From Candidatus Fimimorpha faecalis (GTDB taxonomy: Bacteria > Bacillota > Clostridia > Lachnospirales > Lachnospiraceae), in contig DVHN01000035.1 of assembly GCA_018712075.1 (NCBI GenBank), forward strand, positions 1 to 45,786: DNA of 45,786 bases, written 5' to 3'. Below are positions 7,515 through 16,479 of this stretch, piece by piece; positions within the stretch are counted from its first letter, which is position 1, and each line of letters starts with the position of its first letter. A program made the position numbers and the translations under genes. The notes under the pieces are model-generated. The model ran no database searches and was not told the DNA's origin. It saw only the letters and a program-made list of their open reading frames with translations.

Positions 7515-9045
7515 ATTGAATCTCCTTTAAGTTATTTACATTCAGCAATTCATTATTTAAAGCCCCATCCTGTCCAAAATAATAAATCGTCCCACCAATT
7601 TCAATGACGCCATACGCCATATCTCCACTGGCTTGAAAATAATAAGTTTTTCCATTTATTTCTTTCCAACCTGACTGCAATTTTCCATTTTCATCCAGAT
7701 AATATCCAACGCCTCCAATTTGCTGTAATCCATAACAAAGATAGGACTGTTCTGGTGAAGCATAATAACATCCATCTTCTGTTTCAATCCACCCAGTACC
7801 TAATCCCCCATTTTCTTTTATATAATAGGTTTGCCCATTATAACGATATATGCCTGGATTTTGCTTTTCTCCTGTCATTAATACCTTTATTGTGGAAATG
7901 GTAGGCTGATTATCGCTTCCATAAACATATGCCTGCACGGTATAAACACCATATTCTTTATTATGGTCCGAAATATTCACTCGATAACTCAGTTCTCCAG
8001 AAGTTATTTCTCTGGATACATTTGTCATATCTTCATTTCCGTTTTTGTCCGTCCATACTGGAAACTCTGCCCTTACTGCATTGTTTCCGACTTTCCATGT
8101 TACCGTAAACCCAGTCCCATCCATTGCAGTTACTGTTGGCTGGTATACCGTTGGTTTTGGAATTGGATTCGCATTATCCAATAATCCAAATCCATAATCC
8201 AATAATAATTTAGCGTCTTCATAGTTACGCCCTTCATCCGATTTCATAGAAATTAAAATTAGATTATGTCCATTGCGTTCGGCTGCCGTTGCCAATGTCC
8301 ATTTTGCATTTACCGTATAACCTGTTTTTCCAGCATAAACTCCATCACATTGCTGTACTCCTGTTACAAACTGGTGACCTGCCTGTAACGTTCGTTTTTG
8401 ACTTACGTTTGTAGCAGGAATAGTGTAAGATTTTGCAGAAAACAGCTCTTTTACCGTTGGATTGCTCAATGCCTCTTTAAAGATTAATGCCATATCATAG
8501 GCTGTTGTATAATGTTCTTTATCATCCAAACCACTTGGAGTCACAAAATGTGTATGCTTTGTTCCAATTTTCTTTAAGCGTTCATTCATCTTGTCTGCAA
8601 ATGCTTCGATACTTCCAGCTACATGCTCCGCCAGTCCATTGGCACATTCATTAGCAGATTTTAATACCATTCCATATAATGCGTCCTTTACCCGCATCGT
8701 CTCTCCAGGTTTTGTCACAGGTGCCAATGTAGAGCTTAAAATTGGAATACTTGTTACCGCATTCTCAGAAAATGTCATTTCTTCTTCTAGATTTTCCACA
8801 CTTTCTACTACAATTAATGCGGTTAAAATTTTCGTAATACTTGCTGGACGCATCTGTGTATCCATATTTTTTTGCAAAATTACTTGTCCACTATCCGCAT
8901 CCATCAGACAATAAGTCTCCACACTCACCTCTGGACTGCTGCTCTGTGTCAAAGAAGCCGTACCATTCATATATCGAAAACATCCTGCCAGGATTGCAAT
9001 AACCAAAAGAAAAATAGGAATACTCTGCTTGATTCTTTTTCTCAT
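7468..9045 (-). CDS. D-Ala-D-Ala carboxypeptidase (DacF-like) with Bsp-like and choline-binding-type repeats
   Basis: A 525-residue serine peptidase S11 that trims peptidoglycan stem peptides. The active-site motifs are complete: SITK at 69-72, SAN at 130-132, and KTG at 240-242. An N-terminal hydrophobic segment ends in LAGC at 19-22, so the protein may be lipid-anchored, not simply secreted. After the catalytic and linker regions comes a GBS_Bsp-like repeat (about 295-392, with the FTVTW and YTVQAYVYG pattern), then several cell-wall (choline/glucan-type) binding repeats at about 395-500 with the GWKEINGKTYYF pattern. The long tail is unusual for the DacF group. It is the first gene of a five-gene operon with translation and thiolation genes and overlaps prmA. 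Confidence 0.9.
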   Translation of the reverse strand: MRKRIKQSIPIFLLVIAILAGCFRYMNGTASLTQSSSPEVSVETYCLMDADSGQVILQKNMDTQMRPASITKILTALIVVESVENLEEEMTFSENAVTSIPILSSTLAPVTKPGETMRVKDALYGMVLKSANECANGLAEHVAGSIEAFADKMNERLKKIGTKHTHFVTPSGLDDKEHYTTAYDMALIFKEALSNPTVKELFSAKSYTIPATNVSQKRTLQAGHQFVTGVQQCDGVYAGKTGYTVNAKWTLATAAERNGHNLILISMKSDEGRNYEDAKLLLDYGFGLLDNANPIPKPTVYQPTVTAMDGTGFTVTWKVGNNAVRAEFPVWTDKNGNEDMTNVSREITSGELSYRVNISDHNKEYGVYTVQAYVYGSDNQPTISTIKVLMTGEKQNPGIYRYNGQTYYIKENGGLGTGWIETEDGCYYASPEQSYLCYGLQQIGGVGYYLDENGKLQSGWKEINGKTYYFQASGDMAYGVIEIGGTIYYFGQDGALNNELLNVNNLKEIQYEMEKIHTGNYYRSR

Positions 9046-9133
9046 ATTCTTAACAAGCTCCTCGCCTTAGAAAGCGAAATGTATTCTTGCTTCCTCCTCT
9101 CTCTGTTTTTTTTCGTTACCGTTCTGAATTTTT

Positions 9134-9162
9134 ATTATAAGCGATTCTTTTCAGATACACAA
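9134..9162 (-). promoter_or_regulatory. Promoter of the dacF-prmA-rsmE-nifS-thiI operon
   Basis: TTGTGT (9157-9162), 17-nt spacer and a perfect TATAAT (9134-9139) on the minus strand. The leader is about 80 nt and contains two AGGAGG-like sequences. The nearer one serves dacF. No start codon follows the other. Confidence 0.7.
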
Positions 9163-9207
9163 TAGAAACCGAAGAATTTTTCAAAGGATTTCTTTTTTTA
9201 CATAGAA

Positions 9208-9268
9208 ATAGCTCAAAAATCCGATCGAACGATAATCATATTTCTTCGAATTTCTGAGCTATATTTTT
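9208..9268. repeat. Long inverted repeat between oppF and dacF
   Basis: ATAGCTCA (9208-9215) pairs perfectly with TGAGCTAT (9255-9262), and the stem extends imperfectly through AAAAATCCGA / TCGAATTTC. On the plus strand it is followed by ATTTTT, on the minus strand by TTTCTATG. It probably ends the opp operon, although its better T-tract faces the other way. Confidence 0.55.
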
Positions 9269-9282
9269 CCTATAAAGCGGTC

Positions 9283-10251
9283 TTATTTTTTATTTACAAA
9301 ATGACATGCCACAAAATGTCCTGGTTTTACTTCTTTTAATGCTGGTTTTTGCTTACGACAAATATCACAGGCCTTTGGACAGCGTGGTGCAAAGTTACAT
9401 CCTGGCGGTGGATTGATTGGGCTTGGAATTTCTCCTTCAATAATCTGACGAGATTTCTGTGCCTCTTGATCTGGATCTGGAATTGGTACAGCCGATAATA
9501 ATGCTGTGGAATATGGATGCAATGTATTTTGATACAATTCATCACTGCTAGCCAATTCTACAATATTTCCAAGATACATAACTGCAATACGATCACTAAT
9601 ATATTTTACAATATTTAAATCATGCGCAATAAACAGATACGTCAAATTTAATTTTTTCTGGAGATCGGAAAGCAAGTTAATTACCTGCGACTGAATTGAA
9701 ACATCTAACGCAGAAATCGGTTCATCACAGACAATAAATTCTGGTTCAATGGCCAATGCTCTTGCGATACCAATACGCTGACGCTGACCTCCTGAAAATT
9801 CATGCGGAAAACGATTCGCATGTTCTTTGTTCAATCCTACCACTTCCAGTAATTCATAAACACGCTCTTGACGCTTTTGTTTATCGTACATATTGTGGAT
9901 AATCATACCTTCCTCGATAATGGAACCAACCGTCATACGAGGGTCCAATGACGCATATGGATCTTGAAAAATCATCTGTGCCAACTTGGAATAACGAAAC
10001 AGATTTTTCTTATTTACTTCGAGTGTTTCTCTTCCCGTATACCGAAACGATCCCGATGTTGGAGTATAAACACCCATTAAGGTACGACCCAGTGTAGATT
10101 TTCCACAACCAGATTCTCCAACCAAACCAAATGTCTCATTTTGATAAATAGTAAAGGTTAAATTATCTACAGCTTTTAATGTACCTTTGTCTACCTTAAA
10201 GTATTTTGAAAGGTTTTTTACCTCAATTAGTTTTTTCTTATTCTCAGCCAT
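9283..10251 (-). CDS. oppF: Oligopeptide ABC transporter ATP-binding protein OppF
   Basis: A 322-residue ABC ATPase with Walker A GESGCGKST, signature FSGGQRQRIGIA, Walker B FIVCDEPISALD and the H-loop AHDL. The C-terminal oligopeptide/dipeptide cysteine motif (CNFAPRCPKACDIC) is typical of OppD/OppF and dipeptide ATPases. An upstream in-frame ATG at 10284 lies inside oppD. I use the ATG at 10251, whose A is shared with the oppD TAA stop. It is the last gene of the operon and works with OppD to power the OppBC channel. Confidence 0.93.
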   Translation of the reverse strand: MAENKKKLIEVKNLSKYFKVDKGTLKAVDNLTFTIYQNETFGLVGESGCGKSTLGRTLMGVYTPTSGSFRYTGRETLEVNKKNLFRYSKLAQMIFQDPYASLDPRMTVGSIIEEGMIIHNMYDKQKRQERVYELLEVVGLNKEHANRFPHEFSGGQRQRIGIARALAIEPEFIVCDEPISALDVSIQSQVINLLSDLQKKLNLTYLFIAHDLNIVKYISDRIAVMYLGNIVELASSDELYQNTLHPYSTALLSAVPIPDPDQEAQKSRQIIEGEIPSPINPPPGCNFAPRCPKACDICRKQKPALKEVKPGHFVACHFVNKK

Positions 10252-11258
10252 TATTTTGCACCTCCCCGTAATTCTGGCGGACAATCTTTATGGAGAAGCC
10301 AACAAGATGCAACATGATTTTCTCCTACCGCAAATTGTTCTGGCTGTTCTTCGTTACAAATTTTCATACAGTTTTCACAACGACTTCCAAATCCACATCC
10401 AACTGGAGGATTCAGCAGATCAGGCGGAGTACCTGCGATTGAAACTAAACGTTCTTTTCTCTCCGTCTCTGTCGTTGGAAGGCTTCGAAGCAATGCTCTT
10501 GTATATGGATGCTGCGGCCGATAGAAAATCTCTTTTACTGGTCCTTCTTCTACGATTTTACCTGCATACATAACTGCTACTTTATCTGCAACACTTGCAA
10601 CGACTCCTAAATCATGTGTAATTAAAATAATTCCAGTTCCTGTCTTTTCCCTAATATCCAATAACAGATCCATAATCTGAGCCTGAATGGTTACGTCCAA
10701 TGCTGTAGTTGGTTCATCTGCAATTAATACTTTTGGAGCGCAGCTCAGCGCCATCGCAATCATAACTCTTTGACGCATACCACCAGAAAACTCATGTGGA
10801 TATTGTTTTACACGCTGTTCTGGATTTGGGATACGAACTAACTCTAACAAACGAATTGCTTCTTTTTTTGCCTCTTCTTTTGTAAGATTTTTATGCTCAC
10901 GAATTGCTTCTGTTAATTGTTTTCCCACTTGCATCGTTGGATTTAAACATGTCATAGGATCCTGAAAAATCATACTGACTGCGTTTCCACGGATCTTCTG
11001 CATCTCCTTTTCAGAAGCATTTACAATATCATTTCCATCCAACACAATCTTGCTTCCTGGCAAAATACGTGCTGGAGGCATCGGATTCAACTTCATCAAA
11101 GTCTGGCTTGTAACAGATTTTCCACAGCCAGATTCTCCTACAATTGCAAGAATTTCTCCTGCCTCTAAATCAAACGATACACCACGAACTGCCTTTACTT
11201 CTCCAGCATAGGTATCAAACGAAACTTGGAGATTTTCTACGGTTAATACTTTTTCCAT
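10251..11258 (-). CDS. oppD: Oligopeptide ABC transporter ATP-binding protein OppD
   Basis: A 335-residue ABC ATPase. Walker A is GESGCGKSV, the signature is FSGGMRQRVMIA, Walker B is VLIADEPTTALD and the H-loop is THDLGVV. The C-terminal CGFGSRCENC motif is the oligopeptide ATPase hallmark. The gene begins 16 nt after oppC with an AGGAGG binding site, and its stop overlaps the oppF start by 1 nt. Confidence 0.94.
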   Translation of the reverse strand: MEKVLTVENLQVSFDTYAGEVKAVRGVSFDLEAGEILAIVGESGCGKSVTSQTLMKLNPMPPARILPGSKIVLDGNDIVNASEKEMQKIRGNAVSMIFQDPMTCLNPTMQVGKQLTEAIREHKNLTKEEAKKEAIRLLELVRIPNPEQRVKQYPHEFSGGMRQRVMIAMALSCAPKVLIADEPTTALDVTIQAQIMDLLLDIREKTGTGIILITHDLGVVASVADKVAVMYAGKIVEEGPVKEIFYRPQHPYTRALLRSLPTTETERKERLVSIAGTPPDLLNPPVGCGFGSRCENCMKICNEEQPEQFAVGENHVASCWLLHKDCPPELRGGAK

Positions 11259-11274
11259 TTTCTTTTTCCTCCTA

Positions 11275-12243
11275 CTACCGTCTCAGTCTTGGATCAAACG
11301 CATCTCTAAGCCCATCTCCAAGTAAGTTAAATGCAAGCATTGTAATACAAATAAAGAATGCTGGAACAAACATTTCATGAGGATATATACGGAATTGTTG
11401 AACCCCTTCATTTGCCAGAGTACCCCAGCTTGCCATTGGCTGAGACACGCCAAGACCAATAAAGCTTAAATATGCCTCTGTAAAAATAGCACTTGGAATC
11501 GCCAATGTAATATTAACAATAACGACACTCAGCGTATTTGGAAGTAAATGTTTTAAAATAATACGCATAGGCTTGGCACCCATTAGTTTCGCAGCCGTAA
11601 TAAATTCCTGCTCTTTTAATTGGATTACTTGACCACGAACCAAACGTGCCATTCCTGTCCATCCAGTTGCTGCATATGCAATAATTAAACTCGCAACACC
11701 TCTTGTAGACATAATCGATGTCAATAAAATTACTACCATCAAATAAGGAATACCATTAATGACTTCCACAATACGCATCATAATATTATCCGTCATACCA
11801 CCGACATAACCTGCGACACCGCCATAAATCATCCCTACAATTAAATTGACAAAAACTGCTACAAATGCAATTGTAAGAGAAATTCGAGCACCGCTCCAAA
11901 TTCGAACAAATAAATCACGTCCCAATTGATCCGTTCCAAACAAATGCATATGACCATCTTCTGCCACATAAAACATTCCCTTATTTTGGTGCGTCATATG
12001 TTGTTCACTAATGGTATATGGAGAAAAAATTGGTACAAAAATTGCCATCAACAAAATAAATACAATAATTCCCATACAGACAAGCGCCGCTTTATTCTTT
12101 TTTAACCGTATAAACGCATCTTGCCAAAAGTTAATGGAAGGGCGACTAATTCCTTCACTTTTTTCTTTATTTGGACCGACCCATTCAAAACGGTCTTTTT
12201 TAATTGAAGTCATTGTATTTCCTTCTTTTTCTATTACAGCCAT
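11275..12243 (-). CDS. oppC: Oligopeptide ABC transporter permease OppC
   Basis: A 322-residue inner-membrane permease with an N-terminal cytoplasmic stretch, one early membrane helix (ALVCMGIIVFILLMAIFVPIF), the periplasm-side loop HLFGTDQLGRDLF that defines the OppC/DppC family, five further helices and the EAA loop (TAAKLMGAKPMRIILKHLLP). The start at 12243 has AAAGGAG upstream. An ATG six codons earlier overlaps oppB, and another ATG (MTSIKK) 10 codons later also has a GAAGGA site, so a shorter form is possible. Confidence 0.92.
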   Translation of the reverse strand: MAVIEKEGNTMTSIKKDRFEWVGPNKEKSEGISRPSINFWQDAFIRLKKNKAALVCMGIIVFILLMAIFVPIFSPYTISEQHMTHQNKGMFYVAEDGHMHLFGTDQLGRDLFVRIWSGARISLTIAFVAVFVNLIVGMIYGGVAGYVGGMTDNIMMRIVEVINGIPYLMVVILLTSIMSTRGVASLIIAYAATGWTGMARLVRGQVIQLKEQEFITAAKLMGAKPMRIILKHLLPNTLSVVIVNITLAIPSAIFTEAYLSFIGLGVSQPMASWGTLANEGVQQFRIYPHEMFVPAFFICITMLAFNLLGDGLRDAFDPRLRR

Positions 12244-12247
12244 ATTA

Positions 12248-13177
12248 TTACTCCTTTCCACCTGTTAGTTTTACTCTTGGATCAATCAAACCATATAATA
12301 AATCTACAACTAGACAGGCAAAAATCAAGAATGCTCCGTAGAATAACGTGGTTCCCGAAATCAAAGTGTAATCTTGCTGCTGAACGCCTAAAACAAACAT
12401 CTTTCCAAGACCTGGAATTGCAAATATGTTTTCAATTACAAATGTACCAGTCAATACTCCAGCAGCAATTGGACCTAACACAGTAATAACTGGCATAATT
12501 GCATTACGCACTGCATGTTTCCATATAATTTTGGACTGTGAAAGTCCTTTGGATTTTGCAGTTTTTATATAGTCCTGTCCCAGTACATCCAGCATACTAG
12601 TACGCATAAGTCGAGAAATTGTCGCAATGGAACTAAAGCTCAATGCAAACGATGGTAATAATGTATGTTCAAATGATTTCCATCCTGTGATTGGCAGCAG
12701 CTTTAATTTTACTCCTAAAATATACTGTAATAATGCTCCAATTAAAAAACTAGGAATGGATACACCAATAATTGCAATTAACATGGATATTGTATCCCAT
12801 GCCGTTCCTCTTTTTACAGCAGCCAGTGTACCTAACAAGATACCCATAATCGTTGCAAAAATCAAAGCACGAATACCCAGATCAAATGAATATGGGAACG
12901 CTTCCCCAATAATATCTGAAATTGCTCTTCCTTCAAAACTCATGGAAATACCAAAATCTCCATGCAATGCATTTCCAATATACAAAAAGAATTGTTCCCA
13001 TGTAGATTTATCCAATCCATATTTAGCATACAATGCGTTCATCGTAGCTTCTGGAAGTGCACGTTCTCCAATGAATGGATCTCCTGGCAATGCTCGCATC
13101 ATAAAAAATGTAAGCAGACTTAACACAAATAATGTCACAATGGCATATCCAATACGTTTTGCTATATATTTTGCCAA
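12248..13177 (-). CDS. oppB: Oligopeptide ABC transporter permease OppB (TTG start)
   Basis: A 309-residue permease with six predicted helices, the family opening AKYIAKRIGYAIVTLF, MRALPGDPF, and the EAA loop (TAKSKGLSQSKIIWKHAVRN). An in-frame ATG at 13198 exists, but the AAGGAGGAG binding site falls on codons 3-5 after it. A TTG at 13177 lies 6 nt beyond that site and gives the family's usual N-terminus, so I choose it. It follows oppA after a 140-nt gap with a strong hairpin. Confidence 0.9.
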   Translation of the reverse strand: MAKYIAKRIGYAIVTLFVLSLLTFFMMRALPGDPFIGERALPEATMNALYAKYGLDKSTWEQFFLYIGNALHGDFGISMSFEGRAISDIIGEAFPYSFDLGIRALIFATIMGILLGTLAAVKRGTAWDTISMLIAIIGVSIPSFLIGALLQYILGVKLKLLPITGWKSFEHTLLPSFALSFSSIATISRLMRTSMLDVLGQDYIKTAKSKGLSQSKIIWKHAVRNAIMPVITVLGPIAAGVLTGTFVIENIFAIPGLGKMFVLGVQQQDYTLISGTTLFYGAFLIFACLVVDLLYGLIDPRVKLTGGKE

Positions 13178-13213
13178 ATCTTTCTCCTCCTTAATCATTT
13201 TCTTTCCATATGT

Positions 13214-13246
13214 TAATGGGGTCTGGAATGATTCCCGACCCCATTA
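13214..13246 (-). repeat. Intercistronic hairpin between oppA and oppB
   Basis: TAATGGGGTC (13214-13223) pairs with GACCCCATTA (13237-13246), and the inner GGAA/TTCC also pairs. On the minus strand no T-run follows. The position just after a binding-protein gene is typical of processing or partial-termination hairpins that leave the oppA message more abundant than oppBCDF. That role is inferred. Confidence 0.7.
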
Positions 13247-13317
13247 TCAATTTTTCATCGTGATATGCAAAAGATATTCTATAGAAGTTTCTTTTACTTA
13301 TACCAAAACTGAACTAG

Positions 13318-14958
13318 CTATCTCAACTTCACATATTTTAAGTTTACATTCTGGAATGCTGTACGTACTACACCCGATTCGATTTTATCACTAACCGCAT
13401 AAGCTCTGGATCTCCAGTAAATTGGAGAAATTGGTTGTTCTTGCATCAAGATCTTTTCCGCTTCGTATAAATATCCCATACGAGTTTCTGGATTTGCTTC
13501 TGTCCGAACCTTATTTAATAGCTCATCATATGCTGCATTACTCCAGCTTGTATGGTTATTACCTCCGCCTGTTTCCCATAAATCTAAAAATGTCATTGGA
13601 TCATTATAATCTGGACTCCAAAGAGCCATTACGATATCAAAATCTTTTGCTGTCATTCGAGCTAGACGATTCTTAAATGTCATCTGCTCAATGTTTATTT
13701 GAAGCCCTAAGTTTTTATTTAATTCTTCCTGAACAAAAGCACAAACTTTATTTGCAGTATCATTATCATCTGTAATAATCGTTAATGGAGGAATTTCTCC
13801 AAGCTCTGCCACTGCCTGTTCATATAATTCTTTTGCTTTTTCTACATTATATCCAATAATTGTCTGTCCTACTTCCTCTGGGAATGGCTTTTCCAAACCA
13901 GTCACTGCATCTGGAGTAAATCCAGTTGGAGCCTTAGAACCATTCTTAATAATGTTCTCAGCCAATACTGCCCCATCAATCGCTGCTCCAATTGCAAGAC
14001 GTAAATTCTGATTAGCTAAATATTGATTTGCTGTATTATATTCCAAATATCCAGTTGCACCATCGGTATAAGTAAATACATCGAACCCTTCACTTCTCAG
14101 TAAATCACTCTGATCACCATTTAAATCCACGATATCTGCTTCTCCTGTCTGGAATGCATTTAATTTTGTTCCAGTATCAGTAAGCATTACCATATGGATT
14201 TTCTGGACACCTACCTGATCTGCATTATAGAAATCAGGATTCTTTTCCAGAACGATCTCATTTTGATGTTTCCATTCTGTCATTGTAAACGCACCATTGG
14301 TTACAATCTTATCTGCATCAATAGCATATTCTTCCCCATACTGTTCGTATGCTTTCTGGTTAACTGGGTAGAATGAATAGAATGATAAACTCTTAAGGAA
14401 ATAGTCTGTTGGATTTTCCAATGTAACAATTAATTCATAATCACCATTTGCCCGTACTCCAACTTCATCTGCGCTACATTCCCCATTATTATATGCCTGA
14501 CCATTTTTTAATACATATCCAAAATAAGCATACTCTGCTGCTGTTTCAGGATTCAATAGTGTCTTCCATCCAAATTCAAAATCGTGGGCAGTAACTGGTT
14601 CTCCATTCGTCCATTTCATTCCTTCACGAAGCTTAAATGTATAAGTTAAACCATCTTCGCTAATTGTCCAGCTTGTAGCCACTCCTTCTGCGGCTTCATC
14701 ATTTTCATCCAATGTTACCAGTGGTTCCATAATCTGACGAAGTACATTTCCTGATGTAGCGTCCGTTGTAGTTAAAGAACACATATCTGGCGGTTCTGAT
14801 CCCAAGTCAAAGGTGATTGCTCCTTCCTCCGTTGTTCCTGGATACATACTTCTATCACCAGTGCTTGTATCACCACCTGACTGATTGCCTCCTCCACATG
14901 CAACAGTAGAAAATACCATTGCAGAAGCTAAAAGAAAAGCCATGACTTTCTTTCTCAT
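13318..14958 (-). CDS. oppA: Oligopeptide-binding lipoprotein OppA
   Basis: A 546-residue solute-binding protein family 5 lipoprotein. The signal peptide ends in STVAC, with the lipid-attached cysteine at about residue 21, followed by a glycine/serine-rich linker. Family features include the LREGMKWTNGEPVTAHDFEF strand region, the ENPDFYNA-like LEKNPDFYNADQVG segment and a C-terminal WRSRAYAVSD region. It captures peptides for OppBCDF. First gene of the operon, with a perfect-consensus promoter and AAGGAGG binding site. Confidence 0.95.
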   Translation of the reverse strand: MRKKVMAFLLASAMVFSTVACGGGNQSGGDTSTGDRSMYPGTTEEGAITFDLGSEPPDMCSLTTTDATSGNVLRQIMEPLVTLDENDEAAEGVATSWTISEDGLTYTFKLREGMKWTNGEPVTAHDFEFGWKTLLNPETAAEYAYFGYVLKNGQAYNNGECSADEVGVRANGDYELIVTLENPTDYFLKSLSFYSFYPVNQKAYEQYGEEYAIDADKIVTNGAFTMTEWKHQNEIVLEKNPDFYNADQVGVQKIHMVMLTDTGTKLNAFQTGEADIVDLNGDQSDLLRSEGFDVFTYTDGATGYLEYNTANQYLANQNLRLAIGAAIDGAVLAENIIKNGSKAPTGFTPDAVTGLEKPFPEEVGQTIIGYNVEKAKELYEQAVAELGEIPPLTIITDDNDTANKVCAFVQEELNKNLGLQINIEQMTFKNRLARMTAKDFDIVMALWSPDYNDPMTFLDLWETGGGNNHTSWSNAAYDELLNKVRTEANPETRMGYLYEAEKILMQEQPISPIYWRSRAYAVSDKIESGVVRTAFQNVNLKYVKLR

Positions 14959-15061
14959 AAATACAGTCCTCCTTCTTAGGGCATATTATTTCATAAATAT
15001 TTTTATCTTATAGGATTTGTGAATATCTCCTATTAAGTAAGGTAAAAACTCTAACAGTGGG

Positions 15062-15090
15062 ATTATATCATAATTGCTCAATCCTGTCAA
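15062..15090 (-). promoter_or_regulatory. Consensus sigma-A promoter of oppABCDF
   Basis: TTGACA (15085-15090), 17-nt spacer and TATAAT (15062-15067), a perfect consensus match on the minus strand. It predicts strong constitutive expression unless a repressor acts. Confidence 0.85.
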
Positions 15091-15260
15091 AACGATTTTC
15101 CCTATTTTTCAGCTTATTTTCACCTTTATTGTTAAAATCCGATTTTTGCTCCTCATTTACTTATATATTTTATATATTTTTATTTCAAAAAACTACTTTT
15201 TTTTGCATAATATACATAAATACTCTTCCATTTTTGCTCAAAATCATCCATTTTATGTCT

Positions 15261-15291
15261 TCTGTATACATGTATACAGAGTGTTTTTTTT
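15261..15291 (+). terminator. Palindrome with T-run facing the plus strand, downstream of telA
   Basis: 15261-15280 is a perfect 20-nt palindrome built on two copies of TGTATACA. On the plus strand it is followed by GTG and eight Ts. On the telA strand no T-run follows. It may end antisense transcription, or serve as an operator-like site. Both readings are inferred. Confidence 0.5.
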
Positions 15292-15308
15292 CCGTATTAC
15301 ACAAAACA

Positions 15309-16457
15309 TTATCTTGCTCGAAGTAGTTTTTGTTTTAATTCATCCTCCATACGCCTTAACTCTTTCTCTGCCTCTTTTCGTTTTTGACGTCCTTCTTCTT
15401 GAATTTTAAATACTTCATCAATCGTTTGAATCAACGATTCATTTGTTTTTTTCAACGTTTCCAAATCTACAATTCCCCGTTCTGACTCCTTCGCCGTTGC
15501 AATTGTGGACATTTTTAAAGTCTCTGCATTTTTCTGCAATAATTGGTTTGTTAGATCTGTAACTTCACGCTGTGCTTTGGCTGCTTGTGCAGAATGATGT
15601 ACACCAAGTGCCAATACCATCTGGCTTTTCCAAAGTGGTATTGTATTTACAATTGTAGATTGAATCTTTTCCGTCATCAATGTATCATTATTTTGCAGCA
15701 TACGAATCTGAGGAGCCGTCTGCAATGAAATCATTCGAGTTAATTCTAAATCATGAATCTTCTTTTCAAATCGATCACACATTGCCTGTAAGTCGTTCAC
15801 TTCTTGTCCATCTTCTGGACGTCCAGACTTTGTCGCTTTGTCTATTAACGTTGGAAGCTCTACTCTATGAACTTCTTCTAATTTTTTCTTACCTGCCATA
15901 ATGTACATCGATAATTCTTTAAAATAAACTTTATTTAGTTCGTAAAGTTGATCCATAACTGCAATATCTTTCATTAACTGCACTTGATGCGATTCCAACA
16001 TTTTTACTACTTTATCTACATTCTGTTCTGTACTTTGATACTTAATCTTCATGTCTTCCAGTTTATCTGCTGGCTTTTTAAATAAATTCTTGAAAAATCC
16101 TTTTTCTTCTTCCTCTTCCCCAAAGTTTTTTAAACTCTTTGTCAGATCTGCAAGCATATCTCCTACTTCTCCCAGATCTTTTGTCTTTACTTTATTCAAT
16201 GTTGTCTCAGAAAAAGCAGAAATTTTCTTTTGTGCTCCGACTCCATATTGAAGAATCATTTGAGAATTATTTAATTGAATCTGTTTCGCAAACTGATCCA
16301 CCATTCTTTTTTCTTCTTCTGTCAATTGTACTTCTTCTAATTCTGGCTTTTTCTCTTCTTCTTTTACCGAAACATCTTCTTCCTCAACTGGCGCATCAAA
16401 TGTCAGTGTCGGCCCCGTTTTTAAATCACTTAATAAATCTTCTATTTGTTCTCCCAT
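15309..16457 (-). CDS. TelA family (toxic anion resistance) protein
   Basis: A 382-residue protein of the TelA/YaaN family, linked by name to tellurite resistance and found associated with envelope-stress and phage or antibiotic tolerance loci. The acidic N-terminus (about 1-60) precedes a long helical body with LQTAPQIRMLQNN, PLWKSQMVLALG and a coiled-coil C-terminus rich in Lys/Glu. No membrane segment or nucleotide-binding motif is visible. It is 22 nt after xpaC, its usual partner, and probably cotranscribed. Molecular function is unknown. Confidence 0.9.
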   Translation of the reverse strand: MGEQIEDLLSDLKTGPTLTFDAPVEEEDVSVKEEEKKPELEEVQLTEEEKRMVDQFAKQIQLNNSQMILQYGVGAQKKISAFSETTLNKVKTKDLGEVGDMLADLTKSLKNFGEEEEEKGFFKNLFKKPADKLEDMKIKYQSTEQNVDKVVKMLESHQVQLMKDIAVMDQLYELNKVYFKELSMYIMAGKKKLEEVHRVELPTLIDKATKSGRPEDGQEVNDLQAMCDRFEKKIHDLELTRMISLQTAPQIRMLQNNDTLMTEKIQSTIVNTIPLWKSQMVLALGVHHSAQAAKAQREVTDLTNQLLQKNAETLKMSTIATAKESERGIVDLETLKKTNESLIQTIDEVFKIQEEGRQKRKEAEKELRRMEDELKQKLLRAR

Positions 16458-16479
16458 ACTTTATTTCCTTTCCTTTTTA

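Larger units (their letters stand above)
14959..15308. other. 350-bp gap between telA and oppA
   Basis: It holds the oppA promoter and leader (about 97 nt, with a weak ATAGGA/TCCTAT stem), a very AT-rich stretch around 15160-15230, and a 20-bp palindrome with a plus-strand T-run. Short phenylalanine-rich plus-strand reading frames here have no ribosome binding site and look spurious. Confidence 0.6.

Noticed and set aside
12627-13394. 255-codon plus-strand reading frame opposite oppB
   Set aside because: It lies opposite a clear permease gene and has no recognisable domain or good ribosome binding site; such long frames are expected opposite hydrophobic membrane genes.
15057-15409. Phe-rich plus-strand frames between oppA and telA
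   Set aside because: They arise from AT-rich intergenic sequence, run over the oppA promoter and into telA, and lack ribosome binding sites.
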